Assembly (NCBI GenBank): GCA_005765155.1
Contig: VCCP01000003.1
Span: 2,542,001-2,606,000, forward strand
Source: Zelopaecilomyces penicillatus
Lineage: Eukaryota > Ascomycota > Sordariomycetes > Hypocreales > Pseudodiploosporaceae
Direction of reading: 5' to 3'
Length of the DNA: 64,000 nt
Part shown: positions 15,245-25,692 of the stretch, piece after piece
Layout: every line of letters starts with the position of its first letter
Numbering within the stretch: position 1 is the stretch's first letter
Notes under the pieces: model-generated
Databases searched by the model: none
Told to the model about the DNA's origin: nothing
The model's input: the letters and a program-made list of their open reading frames with translations, nothing else
Position numbers and translations under genes: made by a program

Positions 15245-15322
15245 AAAATATAATCTTTATAATTATAAATAAAATATAATCTTTATAATTATAAATAAAA
15301 TATAATCTTTATAATTATAAAT
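15245..15322. repeat. 3 x 26 bp tandem repeat in D1
   Basis: Three identical 26 bp units (each starting aaaatataatctttataatt), followed by a degenerate partial unit. Lies in the unassigned 3' part of D1. Two copies of a related unit of about 70 bp occur in the D2 fragment (about 56100-56230). Confidence 0.85.
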
Positions 15323-15960
15323 AAAATATAATTTATAATATATTATATAATATAAATATAATTAAAAAAAAGGATTATAATTTTTATAATTATTTATATA
15401 TAATTATATAATATATAAAAGATAAATTAATTTAAAGTTTTAAAAATTATAATTAATTTCTTATTAAAATTATTAAAAATAATATAATTATTAGTAATTT
15501 TTTTTTCTTTTAAAAAAGAGATTATATATAATTAATTAAAAGCTATATAAAAAATATAATATATATTTGTAATAATTATATTATTTAAATCTATATCTAT
15601 ATTAATTATATTATAATTTAAAAAAAGATTAACAGAATTATTATCCTTAAATTATAAAGATATAATATTTATTATCTTTATTATAAATTAAAAAAATATA
15701 ATAAAAGTTTAAATATTTTATTTTATATATAAAAAAAGATAGAATTTAAAATAAAAATAAAAAGAAAATTATATAAATTAATAATACTTTTAATATAAAA
15801 ATTAAATAAAAATATAAAATAATATAAAATAATAATATATAAAAAATATAAAATATTCTATTAAATTATTAAAGTAATGTATAATATATCTATCTTATAT
15901 TTTTATTATTTTATAATTAAATAAGATTAAATTTTTAATTAAATTAAAGAAAAAATAATA

Positions 15961-16132
15961 TATAATAAGTTTAGACTTAAAAGCTTAAGCCTTAAATATA
16001 AAGATAAAGCAGGCTTGGATTAGGCTTTATTAATATAAAAAAAGAGATTAAATAAAGATTTTTCTCTTTTTTTAAATTTATTAATATTATTTTAATACTT
16101 ATTTATAATAGCTATAAAGCCAGTTTATTATA
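15961..16132 (+). repeat. 3' LTR of D1
   Basis: Partner of 9517-9689. Keeps more G/C (aagcaggcttggattaggct, about 16006-16025), so it is the less RIPped of the two. Followed by taata, matching the left flank. Confidence 0.75.
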
Positions 16133-16430
16133 TAATATAAGATCTAAATTAATTAAAAATATTATATAAAGAGTATTATAAAAAGATAAATAAGAGAGAT
16201 TATAATCTAATATAATAATATTATTTATATTATATAGTATTATAATATTATTCTAGCTATATAATCTAATAAATTAGCTTAATTAAATTATCTATTAATC
16301 TAGCTAAAATATATAATTTTAATATAATTAATAAAGATTTTTTTTAATTAAATTAGCCTTCTTATATAACTATAATTAAGATATTTGTATAGCCTTATAT
16401 ATATATAAGCTGCACTATTCCTTCTTATAC
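16133..16430. other. AT-rich spacer at island edge
   Basis: No gene or recognisable element seen. Composition changes from RIP-like to normal over about 16380-16440. Confidence 0.6.
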
Positions 16431-16776
16431 CCCTGTATTAAAATTGGGTGCTAAATGATAGTGGTATGGAGCTAGCGCTATGACTAGGCTACCGCATAGG
16501 CCCTGGAGGCTGCGAATAGCAAAAATAGAGGCTGCGAATAACAATGCTCTTTTTATATGGCCGAGGGCAGGGGGTGGTGCCAGCTGCCGTTAACTTGTGT
16601 GGCTCCTTACATAATCATTCCAATGATGAGAATGCTCTGATTCCAGTACTGCAGTCAACGCAACATGCATACCGACGATAACTCTTGGCATGGCCACATT
16701 AGGACCAAATCAACAACCCAACTAGCAGCAAGGCCCCTGTGTGTACTATTTTCTGAACATCATTGTAGTGTTTAAA
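16431..16776 (+). promoter_or_regulatory. 5' flank of uS17m gene
   Basis: Normal-composition upstream region of the uS17m gene. Contains two copies of gaggctgcgaata(g/a)ca at 16506-16521 and 16528-16543, a 22 bp period. No TATA box is convincing. Transcription start cannot be placed. Confidence 0.45.
16506..16543 (+). repeat. 16 bp direct repeat upstream of uS17m
   Basis: gaggctgcgaatagca and gaggctgcgaataaca, starting 22 bp apart, about 230 bp before the ATG. One mismatch. Could be a paired factor-binding site or a chance duplication. Confidence 0.6.
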
Positions 16777-17267
16777 ATGTCTTCGCAGGTTGCGAAAGCT
16801 GCACGACGAGTGACACATGAGCTTCATGGAATCGTCGTGTCTGCAGGTCGGATGCAAAAAACAGTCAAAGTACGGGTAGGTGGTCAGAAATGGAACAAAA
16901 ATGTTAACAAGGTAGGCCCGCTTTCTGGACCAACAAGAAAAAGTCTTCTCATCCAGTCCACGATGACAGACGTCCTAACCAACAACTTGTGCAATGATTC
17001 TAGTGGTTTGCCGATCCTAAACACTACCTCGTCCACGACCCGAATTCCTCCCTCCGACACGGCGACACCGTTTCCATTGTTCCTGGCTGGCCAACGTCTA
17101 AACAAAAACGTCACGTTGTCAAGCAGATCATTGCTCCGTATGGTACACCAATTGAAGATCGAGCTGTGGTTCCATCCTTGGAGGACAGATTATTAGAGCG
17201 GGATGCTAAGAAAGCGGCAAAAGATGAGCGTCGAGCGTTGAAAAGACAGGCAGAAGAAGAGACTTGA
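16777..17267 (+). CDS. mrps17: Mitochondrial small-subunit ribosomal protein uS17m (Mrps17-like)
   Basis: Two exons, 16777-16911 and 17004-17267, give 132 aa. The 92 bp intron (16912-17003) has donor GTAGGC, branch site CTAAC at about 16975-16979 and acceptor TAG; removing it restores NVNK/WFADPKHYLVHDPNSS in frame. Residues about 17-34 (HGIVVSAGRMQKTVKVRV) carry the S17 signature, where the OB-fold contacts rRNA. The second exon carries HYLVHDP, then LRHGDTVSIVPGWP, RHVV and APYGTP, as in fungal mitochondrial S17. The tail is Lys/Arg/Glu-rich. I chose the ATG at 16777 because it gives the expected N-terminus; a longer frame upstream lacks an ATG. It acts in the mitochondrial ribosome small subunit. 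Convergent with the AAA ATPase, stops 432 bp apart. No RIP damage. The family call is firm. Confidence 0.92.
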
Positions 17268-17699
17268 TGGAATAGAAACTCCAGGATAGGAGGCAAGACA
17301 CGCCAGACAATAGGCATGGGAGGAAGTATAACACGGTCGTCAACAAGTAGTTTTCACAAGTTATGTGGATTAACGACTTCCACCTTCAGCGTAATCCGAG
17401 CATGGCATTCAACAACACAATAAAGTTTCACCCACTATTCAACTTCATTACTTAATTTATCAGCTGCGGACTGAGATGTAACCTCGTCATCTGCGGATGA
17501 GTTCTTGGACTCAATTGAAACCAAAATATTTGCACCCGTCGTCTGCCGAAATGTAATATTAGATACAAGGGTCTTTCTAGTTACAATTCGCACTTATATT
17601 TATGCCACGTAAATGGAGTTTCGTATGGCTTTGTTGGTGAAGTTGCTTGGCATAACTATCTAGCATGTTGAATAAATGATGATTGGGGGTTAACCATCT
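17268..17699. terminator. Convergent 3' intergenic region
   Basis: 432 bp between two convergent genes. AATAAA at 17419-17424 on the plus strand is a plausible poly(A) signal about 150 bp after the uS17m stop. No clear counterpart was found for the minus-strand gene. No further gene seen. Confidence 0.5.
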
Positions 17700-20221
17700 T
17701 TATCCCCCTCGTTCGCCATACTCCTTGGACCAATCTTCGTATTCCTTCAATCCAGCCTTGTTTACACTAGGTCGAATTGTTCCTAAACTAGCTTCGAAAT
17801 CTATAAGCTCAATCGGCCGAATATCGTCCATAGTCATGTGTAGGAGTGCTTCGCCCAGGGATCGCAAAGGTCCCATAGCTGCATCCTTGGCTAAAGCCGT
17901 GATATCGGACCCTGAGAATCCTGAATAGAAACGTAACCTTAGCAAAAGAAAAACAGATATACATGAGGGACAAGAAGGCATACCATCAGTCAACTCAACG
18001 AGTCTCTCAATATTTCCATCAGAGAGATTATGCTTCTGCTGTCCCAGCAAGGTCCTCAACTGAGTTTCCCGTGTCGATGGCTCCGGGAGTGGAATATACT
18101 GCCGCCTTACAAACCGACGACGTGCAGCTTCATCAATCGCCCAAGGTAGATTTGTGGCTGCAAGCACAAGGACCCGATTGGCGTCACCCCGCTCCTTGTC
18201 TCTTTCAGATGTCTCGCGACCAGCTGCTGCACGTTGTAGATCGCTCCATTGAATTAGGAACTCGGTTTTGATTCGTCGCGATGTCTCATGTTCCCCTGAG
18301 CCAGAACGTTGGGATAAAAGAGAATCAATCTCATCAACGAAAATGATGCTTGGTGCCAACGCCTTAGCCAATCCGAAAAGAGCCCTGACAAGCTTCTCTG
18401 ACTCCCCTAGGTATTTGCTGGTTAAACTGCTGGCAGATATAGAAAAAAATGTCGACTTGGATTCTGTTGCGACAGCTCTGGCCAGCATAGTTTTTCCCGT
18501 TCCAGGAGGGCCGAACAGAAGCATACCCCGAGCCGGCTCTCGTAGCCCCATGAACAAGTCTGGACGTAAAAATGGATAGACAACAGTCTCTCGCAACGCA
18601 GCTTTTGCGATTTCCAACCCTGCAATGTCGTTCCAATTCACTTCATCTCCTTGCACGATTATATCGTTCAGGATTTGTTTGGCGGCTCCATCATCTACAC
18701 CAAGAGGCAAGTTCTTGAGGATGACCAACTTCTTCTTCCCCCAGGCAGCATCGCCCGTGGTAGTATCGCCACTAGTCTCCTCGCTAGGTAATCCCTCGGT
18801 ATCATAGCCAACATTGCTGTTCTTGCTAAGTGTCGTCGAGAGTCTCGAATTGTTCATAGAAACTAAATTTTCGTCCGAACCACTTGATAAACAGGCTTTT
18901 CGATCTTTTGGCTGCCGGCGACGCGGAGAACGATTTTTTGATTTTTTTTCAACATTGAGTTCATGAGAACGATCAAGGAATATCTTCCCTTTTTCTGACA
19001 GACCAGACGTGCTCGTCGGGTTGAAGAGTTCGCCGGTGGACTGAGCGACCTTGTTGCTAATCGTAAGCCCATCTCGTATGGCATTTAGGGGCGTGAGTGC
19101 CCCTTGTGCTATTCTAGGATTTGATTGTCTCTCAATCCTCAATGAACCTAGGTCGCCAGATGAGAGTTCTGGGTTCGATGAGGAGATTAAAGCACTCGAA
19201 GCCGCACTGACGGACAGGTAAGAGGGCCTCGAGTATGGATATTCAATAGAATGACAGGTACCATTTGCTGCTTTGTTGTCACTAGGACTCCCGTAGGCTT
19301 CACGTGACGATACTAGCTTCTTCAAATTGCTATCCCATTGCAGCTGCGACGGTCTGGATTGCAGGGCTTTCTCAGTAGAGGGGGGGTTGTTTATGGCCGT
19401 CTTGGAATTAATAGTTGTAGACTGCGGCAAACCAACCGAGCGATCGCGGGACCCAAGAGCACTCCAAGCTAATGTAGCTGCTTTGCTGGGTCCTTCCGCA
19501 GCTGGCTTGGGAGTCTTGCGCACTGGTCCTCCCGGTTTGTCGCCTAATTTTCCAGATCGTAGTGTTGTCCTCATTGTGTGCTTTTCTGGACTTGGTGAGC
19601 GGATGGCTTTGTCCTGCCTCAGCCCGGCACTGGGTTTGCGTGATCCAGAAGACGAGCTAGGAGAGGGTAGAACATGAGTGCTAGTTCTGCTAGTGCTGAG
19701 TACGACGTTATCAGATAATATTCTTGACAGAGGTGCAGGCCGGCCAGGCAGTATTGGACGTGACAGTTCAGAGTATGTAACTGCGGGTATCGTGCCTTGT
19801 CCAATGCTGGCTTTGCCCCGTGAATCATTCTCTGGGTTCTGAGTCTTTTTGGACTGTTGAAACGTTGACTCAGGTTGGGGAGGATCGCGTCGCGAAGCAC
19901 GGAGAGCCTCTAACAGGTCAATTCTTTCCTTGCATTGCAACTCCAACTCTTTCAGAGCATCTGTCAATGCAACTTCTGTGTCGGTCTGTAAGCCATATAC
20001 CCCTGGGGTGGTCTTTGTTGCATGATATTCATATATTTGGGTAAGAGCATTTCTCCAATGGCGCATAGCTTCAAGCTCATCTCCCTATTTGATTTCAGCA
20101 ATGCTTCTTGGGTATCATTTCGAAAACTAACTTGGCTCTCATAGTATACCGCCGTTGAGCAGCTTAAATAGCTGTCATCGTAAGTTTTCTGGAGCACAGT
20201 AATGGCCTTATTGCGCAACAT
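17700..20221 (-). CDS. AAA ATPase of the meiotic clade, Sap1/Yta6/spastin-like, with MIT-type N-terminus
   Basis: Proposed exons (minus strand) 20221-20150, 20084-17984 and 17920-17700 give 797 aa. The 63 bp intron 17983-17921 (GTATGC...TTCAG) is a multiple of three with no stop; removing it restores LVELTDG/FSGSDITAL. The 65 bp intron 20149-20085 joins MLRNKAITVLQKTYDDSYLS... to GDELEAMRHWRNALTQIY, completing an MIT-like helical N-terminus; this first exon is less certain. Residues about 90-480 are Ser/Pro/Lys-rich and probably disordered. The AAA core starts near W508 (WNDIAGLE), with Walker A GPPGTGKT at 549-556, Walker B FVDEIDSL near 606-613, and the arginine fingers in ARRRF near 679-681. 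The C-terminus (LKEYEDWSKEYGERGG) is the Vps4-type tail. Family members are ring ATPases that remodel protein or microtubule substrates. The substrate here is unknown. Confidence 0.9.
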
Positions 20222-20640
20222 TGCACATGGGACAAGCACATGATAGCCCTGGCTGTTTAATTGTAGTCGGTTATAGTTGTCAGCTGACAAGGATCATTCA
20301 GTTCATCAGTGTGAACTAGAGGTGTACCTTGAGTCAACACGTTGAGCAAATATAGAGATAAGTGCTAACACCGCTGAGATCGAACCTTATTGGTCTAGAC
20401 ACAAGTTCGAGGGAAGAAGTGTGCATCTTACTAGGTTATCAGAGCAAAGGGAAATCTGCTGGCGTTGGCTAGTCAAGTGCTCAGTCCTAGACCAAAGTAA
20501 GAGCAAGAAACACAAGTAGTGACGTATGCTAACAGAAACCTGAAGGTTACTACTGTACAGTCAATGGCGTGAAATATTGTCATAATGTGACCCCACCTGT
20601 TGTAGGGTAAATATGCTGTGTGGTATTTCACTTCGTTAGC
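20222..20640 (-). promoter_or_regulatory. 5' flank of the AAA ATPase gene
   Basis: About 420 bp of normal composition up to the abrupt AT-rich boundary near 20640. No other gene, tRNA or clear promoter motif seen. If the first exon call is wrong, further 5' exon sequence may lie here. Confidence 0.45.
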
Positions 20641-21337
20641 AATAAATATAATTAATATTAAATAATTTATTATTTAGTTGAATTAAATTTATAATTATAA
20701 TAATAAATTATTTAAAGGATATTATTAATTATAATATTAAAGATAAATAAGTATTTATAATGATTTATTTAAATAAATATATTTATAATTTAAAAGATAT
20801 ATAAATATATCTTTTAATTATTTTAAGATATTATAATTCTTATTATAATATATTTAAGCTATTATAATTAATTATTAATTAAAGAATATATATTTATTAA
20901 ACAATAAAATAAAGATAAAAATATATATTTAAACTCTTCTAATATTATTATATAATAATTATTTTATTAAAGATTAATAATTAATTATAATAATTTAAAT
21001 AAGCTATATAAGAATATTTAATATAATTATTCTAATATAAATATTAAAGTTTAAAAGATATTTTAAGGTTTTTTTAAAAAATAATTAAATATAATATAAT
21101 ATATAAATATATTTATAAAAAAAAAGATAAAATATAATATAATTTAAAAATTAATTAATATAATAAAATAGATTACTTAAATAACTATATTTTAATAATT
21201 TAATAATATATTTATATTTTTAATAAAAGTTATATAAATAAAATAAAATTATAAATTAATAATTATTTAAGGATTTAAATATATATCCTATATAATTAAT
21301 ATTATTCTTTTTAAAGTATAAGATTATATATATTAAT

Positions 21338-21526
21338 AAAATAATAATAAATTATAAAATAATAATAAATTATAAAATAATAATAAATTATAAAATAATA
21401 ATAAATTATAAAATAATAATAAATTATAAAATAATAATAAATTATAAAATAATAATAAATTATAAAATAATAATAAATTATAAAATAATAATAAATTATA
21501 AAATAATAATAAATTATAAAATAATA
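21338..21526. repeat. Perfect 18 bp minisatellite, 10 units
   Basis: Ten units of aaaataataataaattat (21338-21517) without a mismatch, then half a unit. Perfect identity inside RIP-mutated DNA implies expansion or homogenisation after the mutations. Confidence 0.95.
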
Positions 21527-22079
21527 AATATAATAATAATCTTTATTTAAGAAATAAAAATATTAATAAAAGAAAAATAATAAAAATAAAATATCTTATT
21601 ATTAAAATTATAAATCTTAAACTTAATATATAAAAGAAGATTATTATATTAATTAAATATAATAATATAATAATAAGATTAATATATTAATTCTAAAATA
21701 TTATTATTATATTTAATTAATATTATAAAATATATTAATATTAAATATTATTATTATAAATAAAGAAATAATTAAAAATTTTTTTAAAGAAAATAAAAAT
21801 AAAAATAAAAATAATTATAATAAAAATAATTAAAGATACTTAAATTATAATTTTAATAATATAAAAATATATATTAAATATATTAAATATAATAAAATTA
21901 AAAACAAAAATATTTTTATTTTTATTATTAATATTATATTATAAAATAAAATAAAATTTATAAAATAAAATTTGATATAAATCTTAATAATATAAATTAA
22001 AGGATTTAAAAAGATTTATATTATATTAAAATTAAATAATTTTTATATTAAAGATTTTTATAATATAAATATAATAATA

Positions 22080-22266
22080 TTTTATTATTATTTTATTATT
22101 ATTTTATTATTATTTTATTATTATTTTATTATTATTTTATTATTATTTTATTATTATTTTATTATTATTTTATTATTATTTTATTATTATTTTATTATTA
22201 TTTTATTATTATTTTATTATTATTTTATTATTATTTTATTATTATTTTATTATTATTTTATTATTA
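22080..22266. repeat. Perfect 11 bp minisatellite, 17 units
   Basis: Seventeen perfect units of ttttattatta (187 bp), followed by one degenerate unit. The purely A/T unit suggests origin by replication slippage in already AT-rich DNA. Confidence 0.95.
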
Positions 22267-25200
22267 TTTTAATATTATTTTATTTAATTAAACTATTAAA
22301 TATATATATTATTAAATTAAATAAAAAATAAGAATTATTCTTTTTATATATAATAATTATATAATTATTTATTAATATATAATTATTATTTAAGATTATA
22401 TTTAATAAGTTTAATCTTTTAAAAAGAAAATTATTAATAATATATTTATTATTATAATAATTATTAAAAAATAAATAATAAAATATTAATTATTAATTTT
22501 ATTATTAATTTTATTTAAATTATATATTTATATATAGTTATTATTATATAAAAAGATATTAAATGGTTTTAAGAATTATTAAATATTATTGTTTATTATA
22601 TATTTTAATTATTAATAAATATATAAAGAATATATATTTAAATTTAATATATATTTATTTTTATAACTTTTAAATAATAAAATAATAATATTAAATTATT
22701 AAATTAAATAAATAATTATTATTAGAATTTTTATATAAATATATATTAATAAAACGAAATTATTAATAAGAAATTAATAATTAAAATTATATATTATAAT
22801 TAAACTAAATAAGATTATTAATAATTATTAAAAGAAATTAATTAAAATCTTATTTTAATTAAAAAAATAGAAAAAAGATTTATTATATTATTTTATATTA
22901 ATATATAAGATATATAATAAAGATAATATAATTAATTTATAATATATTTTAATAATATTTATTAAATTATTATATAAATAAAGGTATTATTATTTATATA
23001 TTTATATATTTATATATTTATATATTGAATACTTTATATATTTAATACTTTATATAATCTTTATAAAAAGCTTATATAATATCTATTTAATAAAATCCTT
23101 ATATATTTATTTTATAATATTAAAATCTAATAAAATAGAAAAAGAATATTATAAATATAACTTATATAAAAAAAACTATAATTTTTATAAAATATTTTCT
23201 TTTAAAATTATTATTAATTATATAATATAATATTATATAAATATATATAATTATATATACTTTTAATTTTATAATAAACTTTTTTAATTTTTAAAAACTT
23301 TTTTTAAAGTTTATAATTAATATAATAACCTTAATATTTAATTATTATAGCTTTTATAATTACTTTTTAAATTATTTTTATATTAAATTAAAAAACCTTT
23401 ATTAATACTCTTTAATAAGCCTTTTAATAGGTTTTTAATAAATCTTTATAATAGGTTTTTAATAATATATTTATAATATTAATATTTAAAGTATTAAATA
23501 ATAATCTTATAATCTTTAATTTATTAATTATATTTAAATTTATAATATATAATAAATTATTTATTCTTTTATAATATTTTTCTATTATTAAAAATATATA
23601 TTATTATTATTTTTATAACTATATTAATTATTTTAGATTTTAGTTATTTTTATAATATCTCTTTTTTAATTATTTATTTTATATTTATTAATATTTTTAA
23701 GATTTATTTAATATAATATTATAATAATTAAATAAATCTATTATTTTTTTTTCGTTTATTTTATTATTTAATTAATATAAAAAAAATCTTTTTTCTTTTA
23801 TATTTTTTTATTATATATATTCTTTTCCTTTTATCTTTCTTTTTATTTATTTAATTAAAATATTATAAGCTATATTATTATTATATTATTAATTTTTATT
23901 ATAATTAATTATTAATATAATATAAAACAATAATAATATATATAATTATATGATATTTATAGGATTTATAAAATAATATAAAATAATATATATTCTTAAA
24001 TTCAATATATAAGATATAAAATAATAATAATTAAAAATAAATATAAACGATTAATTAATTATTCTATAATTAATTTAAATAATAATTAAAAATATTTTAA
24101 TTATATCTTAAAAATCTATTAGAATTCTTTAAAAATATAAAATAAAAGCTTTATATTTTATAATACCTAATAAATTATCTAGATATCTTTTATTTATTTA
24201 TAAATATTAATTTAGTAAGATTTCAATTAAAATAATTATTTATTAATTATTAAAAAGAAAGAGAGTGTATATTTAATTTATATATTAAAATAAGTTCTTT
24301 ATTATTCTTTATAATCTATTTAAATATTATTATTATACTTTAATTATATCAATTAAACTATTTTTATATTAAGCTTTAATATAAATACTTTAAATCTATT
24401 TTTAAAACCTTTAAATCTTTATTATTAATATTATTTATAAATTATTATTATAATTCCTTTTTAATTATTATTATTATTATTTTTTAATTATTTTTATACT
24501 TTTAAATAAAAAAAAGATTTATTTTATTTTATTTTTATTATATCTTTATTAATTAAATATATAGATTATAAAATCTTGAATTCTTATAAAACTATAAATT
24601 ATATTAATTAAATTAATAAAGGCTTTTATTAAAATCTCTTATATTAAATAATAAATAAAAAGAACTTATAATAGGATAAAAGACTATATTAGCTTTTATA
24701 TTAATAAGATTAAAAAGAATAACTATAAGATATATTATATAATATATTTTATAATTTAAAGTATTATAAATTTAATATAATTATTAAGAATATATATATA
24801 AAGAAATAAATTAATATTATATTATATTATATTATATTATATTAATTAAAAAGTTTAAAAATTAAATGAAATAAATAAATTTAAATAATTATTATTAAAT
24901 AAAACTTTTATTATAATATATTATAATTATATATAAGAGTATATAAATATATTATATAAAGAGATAATTTAATATAAAATATTATAATATAATTAATAAA
25001 AAAGTTTAATATAAATAAAAATACTTTAAATATACAAATAATGATATTATATTATTATTATTTTAATCTTATTTAATTATTATAAATTAAACTTATTATT
25101 AGAATTTTATTTTATATAATTTATCAAAATAAATATAAGTATATTATTTTAGATTTAAATATAAATAAAATAAAGAATTTAAAAGATATATTTATATTAT

Positions 25201-25497
25201 TTAATTAATAATATTTAAATATATTAATTTAAAATAGTTTATATATTTTATATATAATATAAAAGATTTATTTTAAAAAAAAAACTAGAAAAATAATATA
25301 TAATATTATTTTTAAATATTTTAAATAATAAATTATTATAAAAATAAATAAATATTTTATATAATATAAGATTTTATATAAGATTTAAAATATTTAAATA
25401 ATCTATTTTATTTTATTAATTAAAATAATAAATAAAATCTTATATTTTAAAATTTCTTTTTCTTAAAATTAAATATTTAAAACATTTTAAATTAAAA

Positions 25498-25692
25498 TAT
25501 TATATAATATATATTATATTCTATTACTTTATTATTTTATTACTTAATTATTTATTAAACCTGTAATTAATTAATTAATTAATTAATTAAGATAGCTACT
25601 CTTATTAGAAAAGGCTATATAAATAGCTATATTAGATATAAGAAAACCTTAGCTAAAAAGAATTAACTCTTTTATTTTATATATACCTAATA
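25498..25692 (+). repeat. 5' LTR of E (195 bp)
   Basis: Matches 48290-48973 once the octamer expansion and the approximately 396 bp insertion of the right copy are removed. Contains an (AATT)n run at about 25566-25590 and only a few degenerate attacttt-like units. Confidence 0.75.

Larger units (their letters stand above)
9517..16132 (+). mobile_element. Ty3/Gypsy retrotransposon, family D copy D1 (complete length, RIP-dead)
   Basis: Bounded by direct LTRs 9517-9689 and 15961-16132 and flanked by taata on both sides (9512-9516, 16133-16137), a 5 bp target duplication, though weak evidence in such AT-rich DNA. Reverse transcriptase lies at about 11800-12300 on the plus strand: IDY-TLNKI, IIND-YLLLLIKKILRLL, then IIIYLNNILI in place of the YLDDIL core. 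RNase H and integrase should follow to about 13700 and are only vaguely readable. About 1.4 kb after that (14500-15950) is unassigned but recurs at 55430-56790, so it belongs to the element. Inserted just beyond the end of C1. Confidence 0.75.
20641..25497. other. RIPped AT desert, no recognisable gene
   Basis: Almost entirely A and T with no open frame. I could not assign it to an element family even when treating stops as Gln/Trp/Arg. It holds two perfect minisatellites (separate entries). A short stretch near 23060-23130 resembles 54510-54590, which suggests a further old dispersed repeat. Confidence 0.5.

Noticed and set aside
9031..16132. C1 plus D1 as one element with C1 as its LTR
   Set aside because: D1 has its own LTR pair starting at 9517, with a taata flank on each side, and no C copy lies at its other end.
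16741..17196. A 151-codon open frame across the uS17m gene
   Set aside because: It reads through the intron and starts upstream of the real ATG without an ATG of its own; the second half has no family match, while the spliced version matches uS17m to the end.
18268..18807. Plus-strand frames opposite the AAA ATPase
   Set aside because: They are shadows of the conserved AAA coding strand, with no start context or domain of their own.
19964..20290. A 108-codon minus-strand frame upstream of the AAA gene, as a separate gene
   Set aside because: Its usable part is the proposed first exon of the ATPase; the remainder overlaps the intron and second exon out of frame.
20370..20420. tRNA-like box (ggttcgatctc on the minus strand)
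   Set aside because: No A box at the right distance and no acceptor stem pairing; a cloverleaf cannot be drawn.
21338..22266. CRISPR-like array
   Set aside because: The units are contiguous minisatellite repeats without unique spacers, in a eukaryotic genome.
20641..25497. Regional centromere
   Set aside because: AT-rich RIPped transposon blocks resemble fungal centromeres, but the region is interrupted by active-looking genes on both sides and similar deserts flank it. Nothing in the sequence alone marks CenH3 binding.
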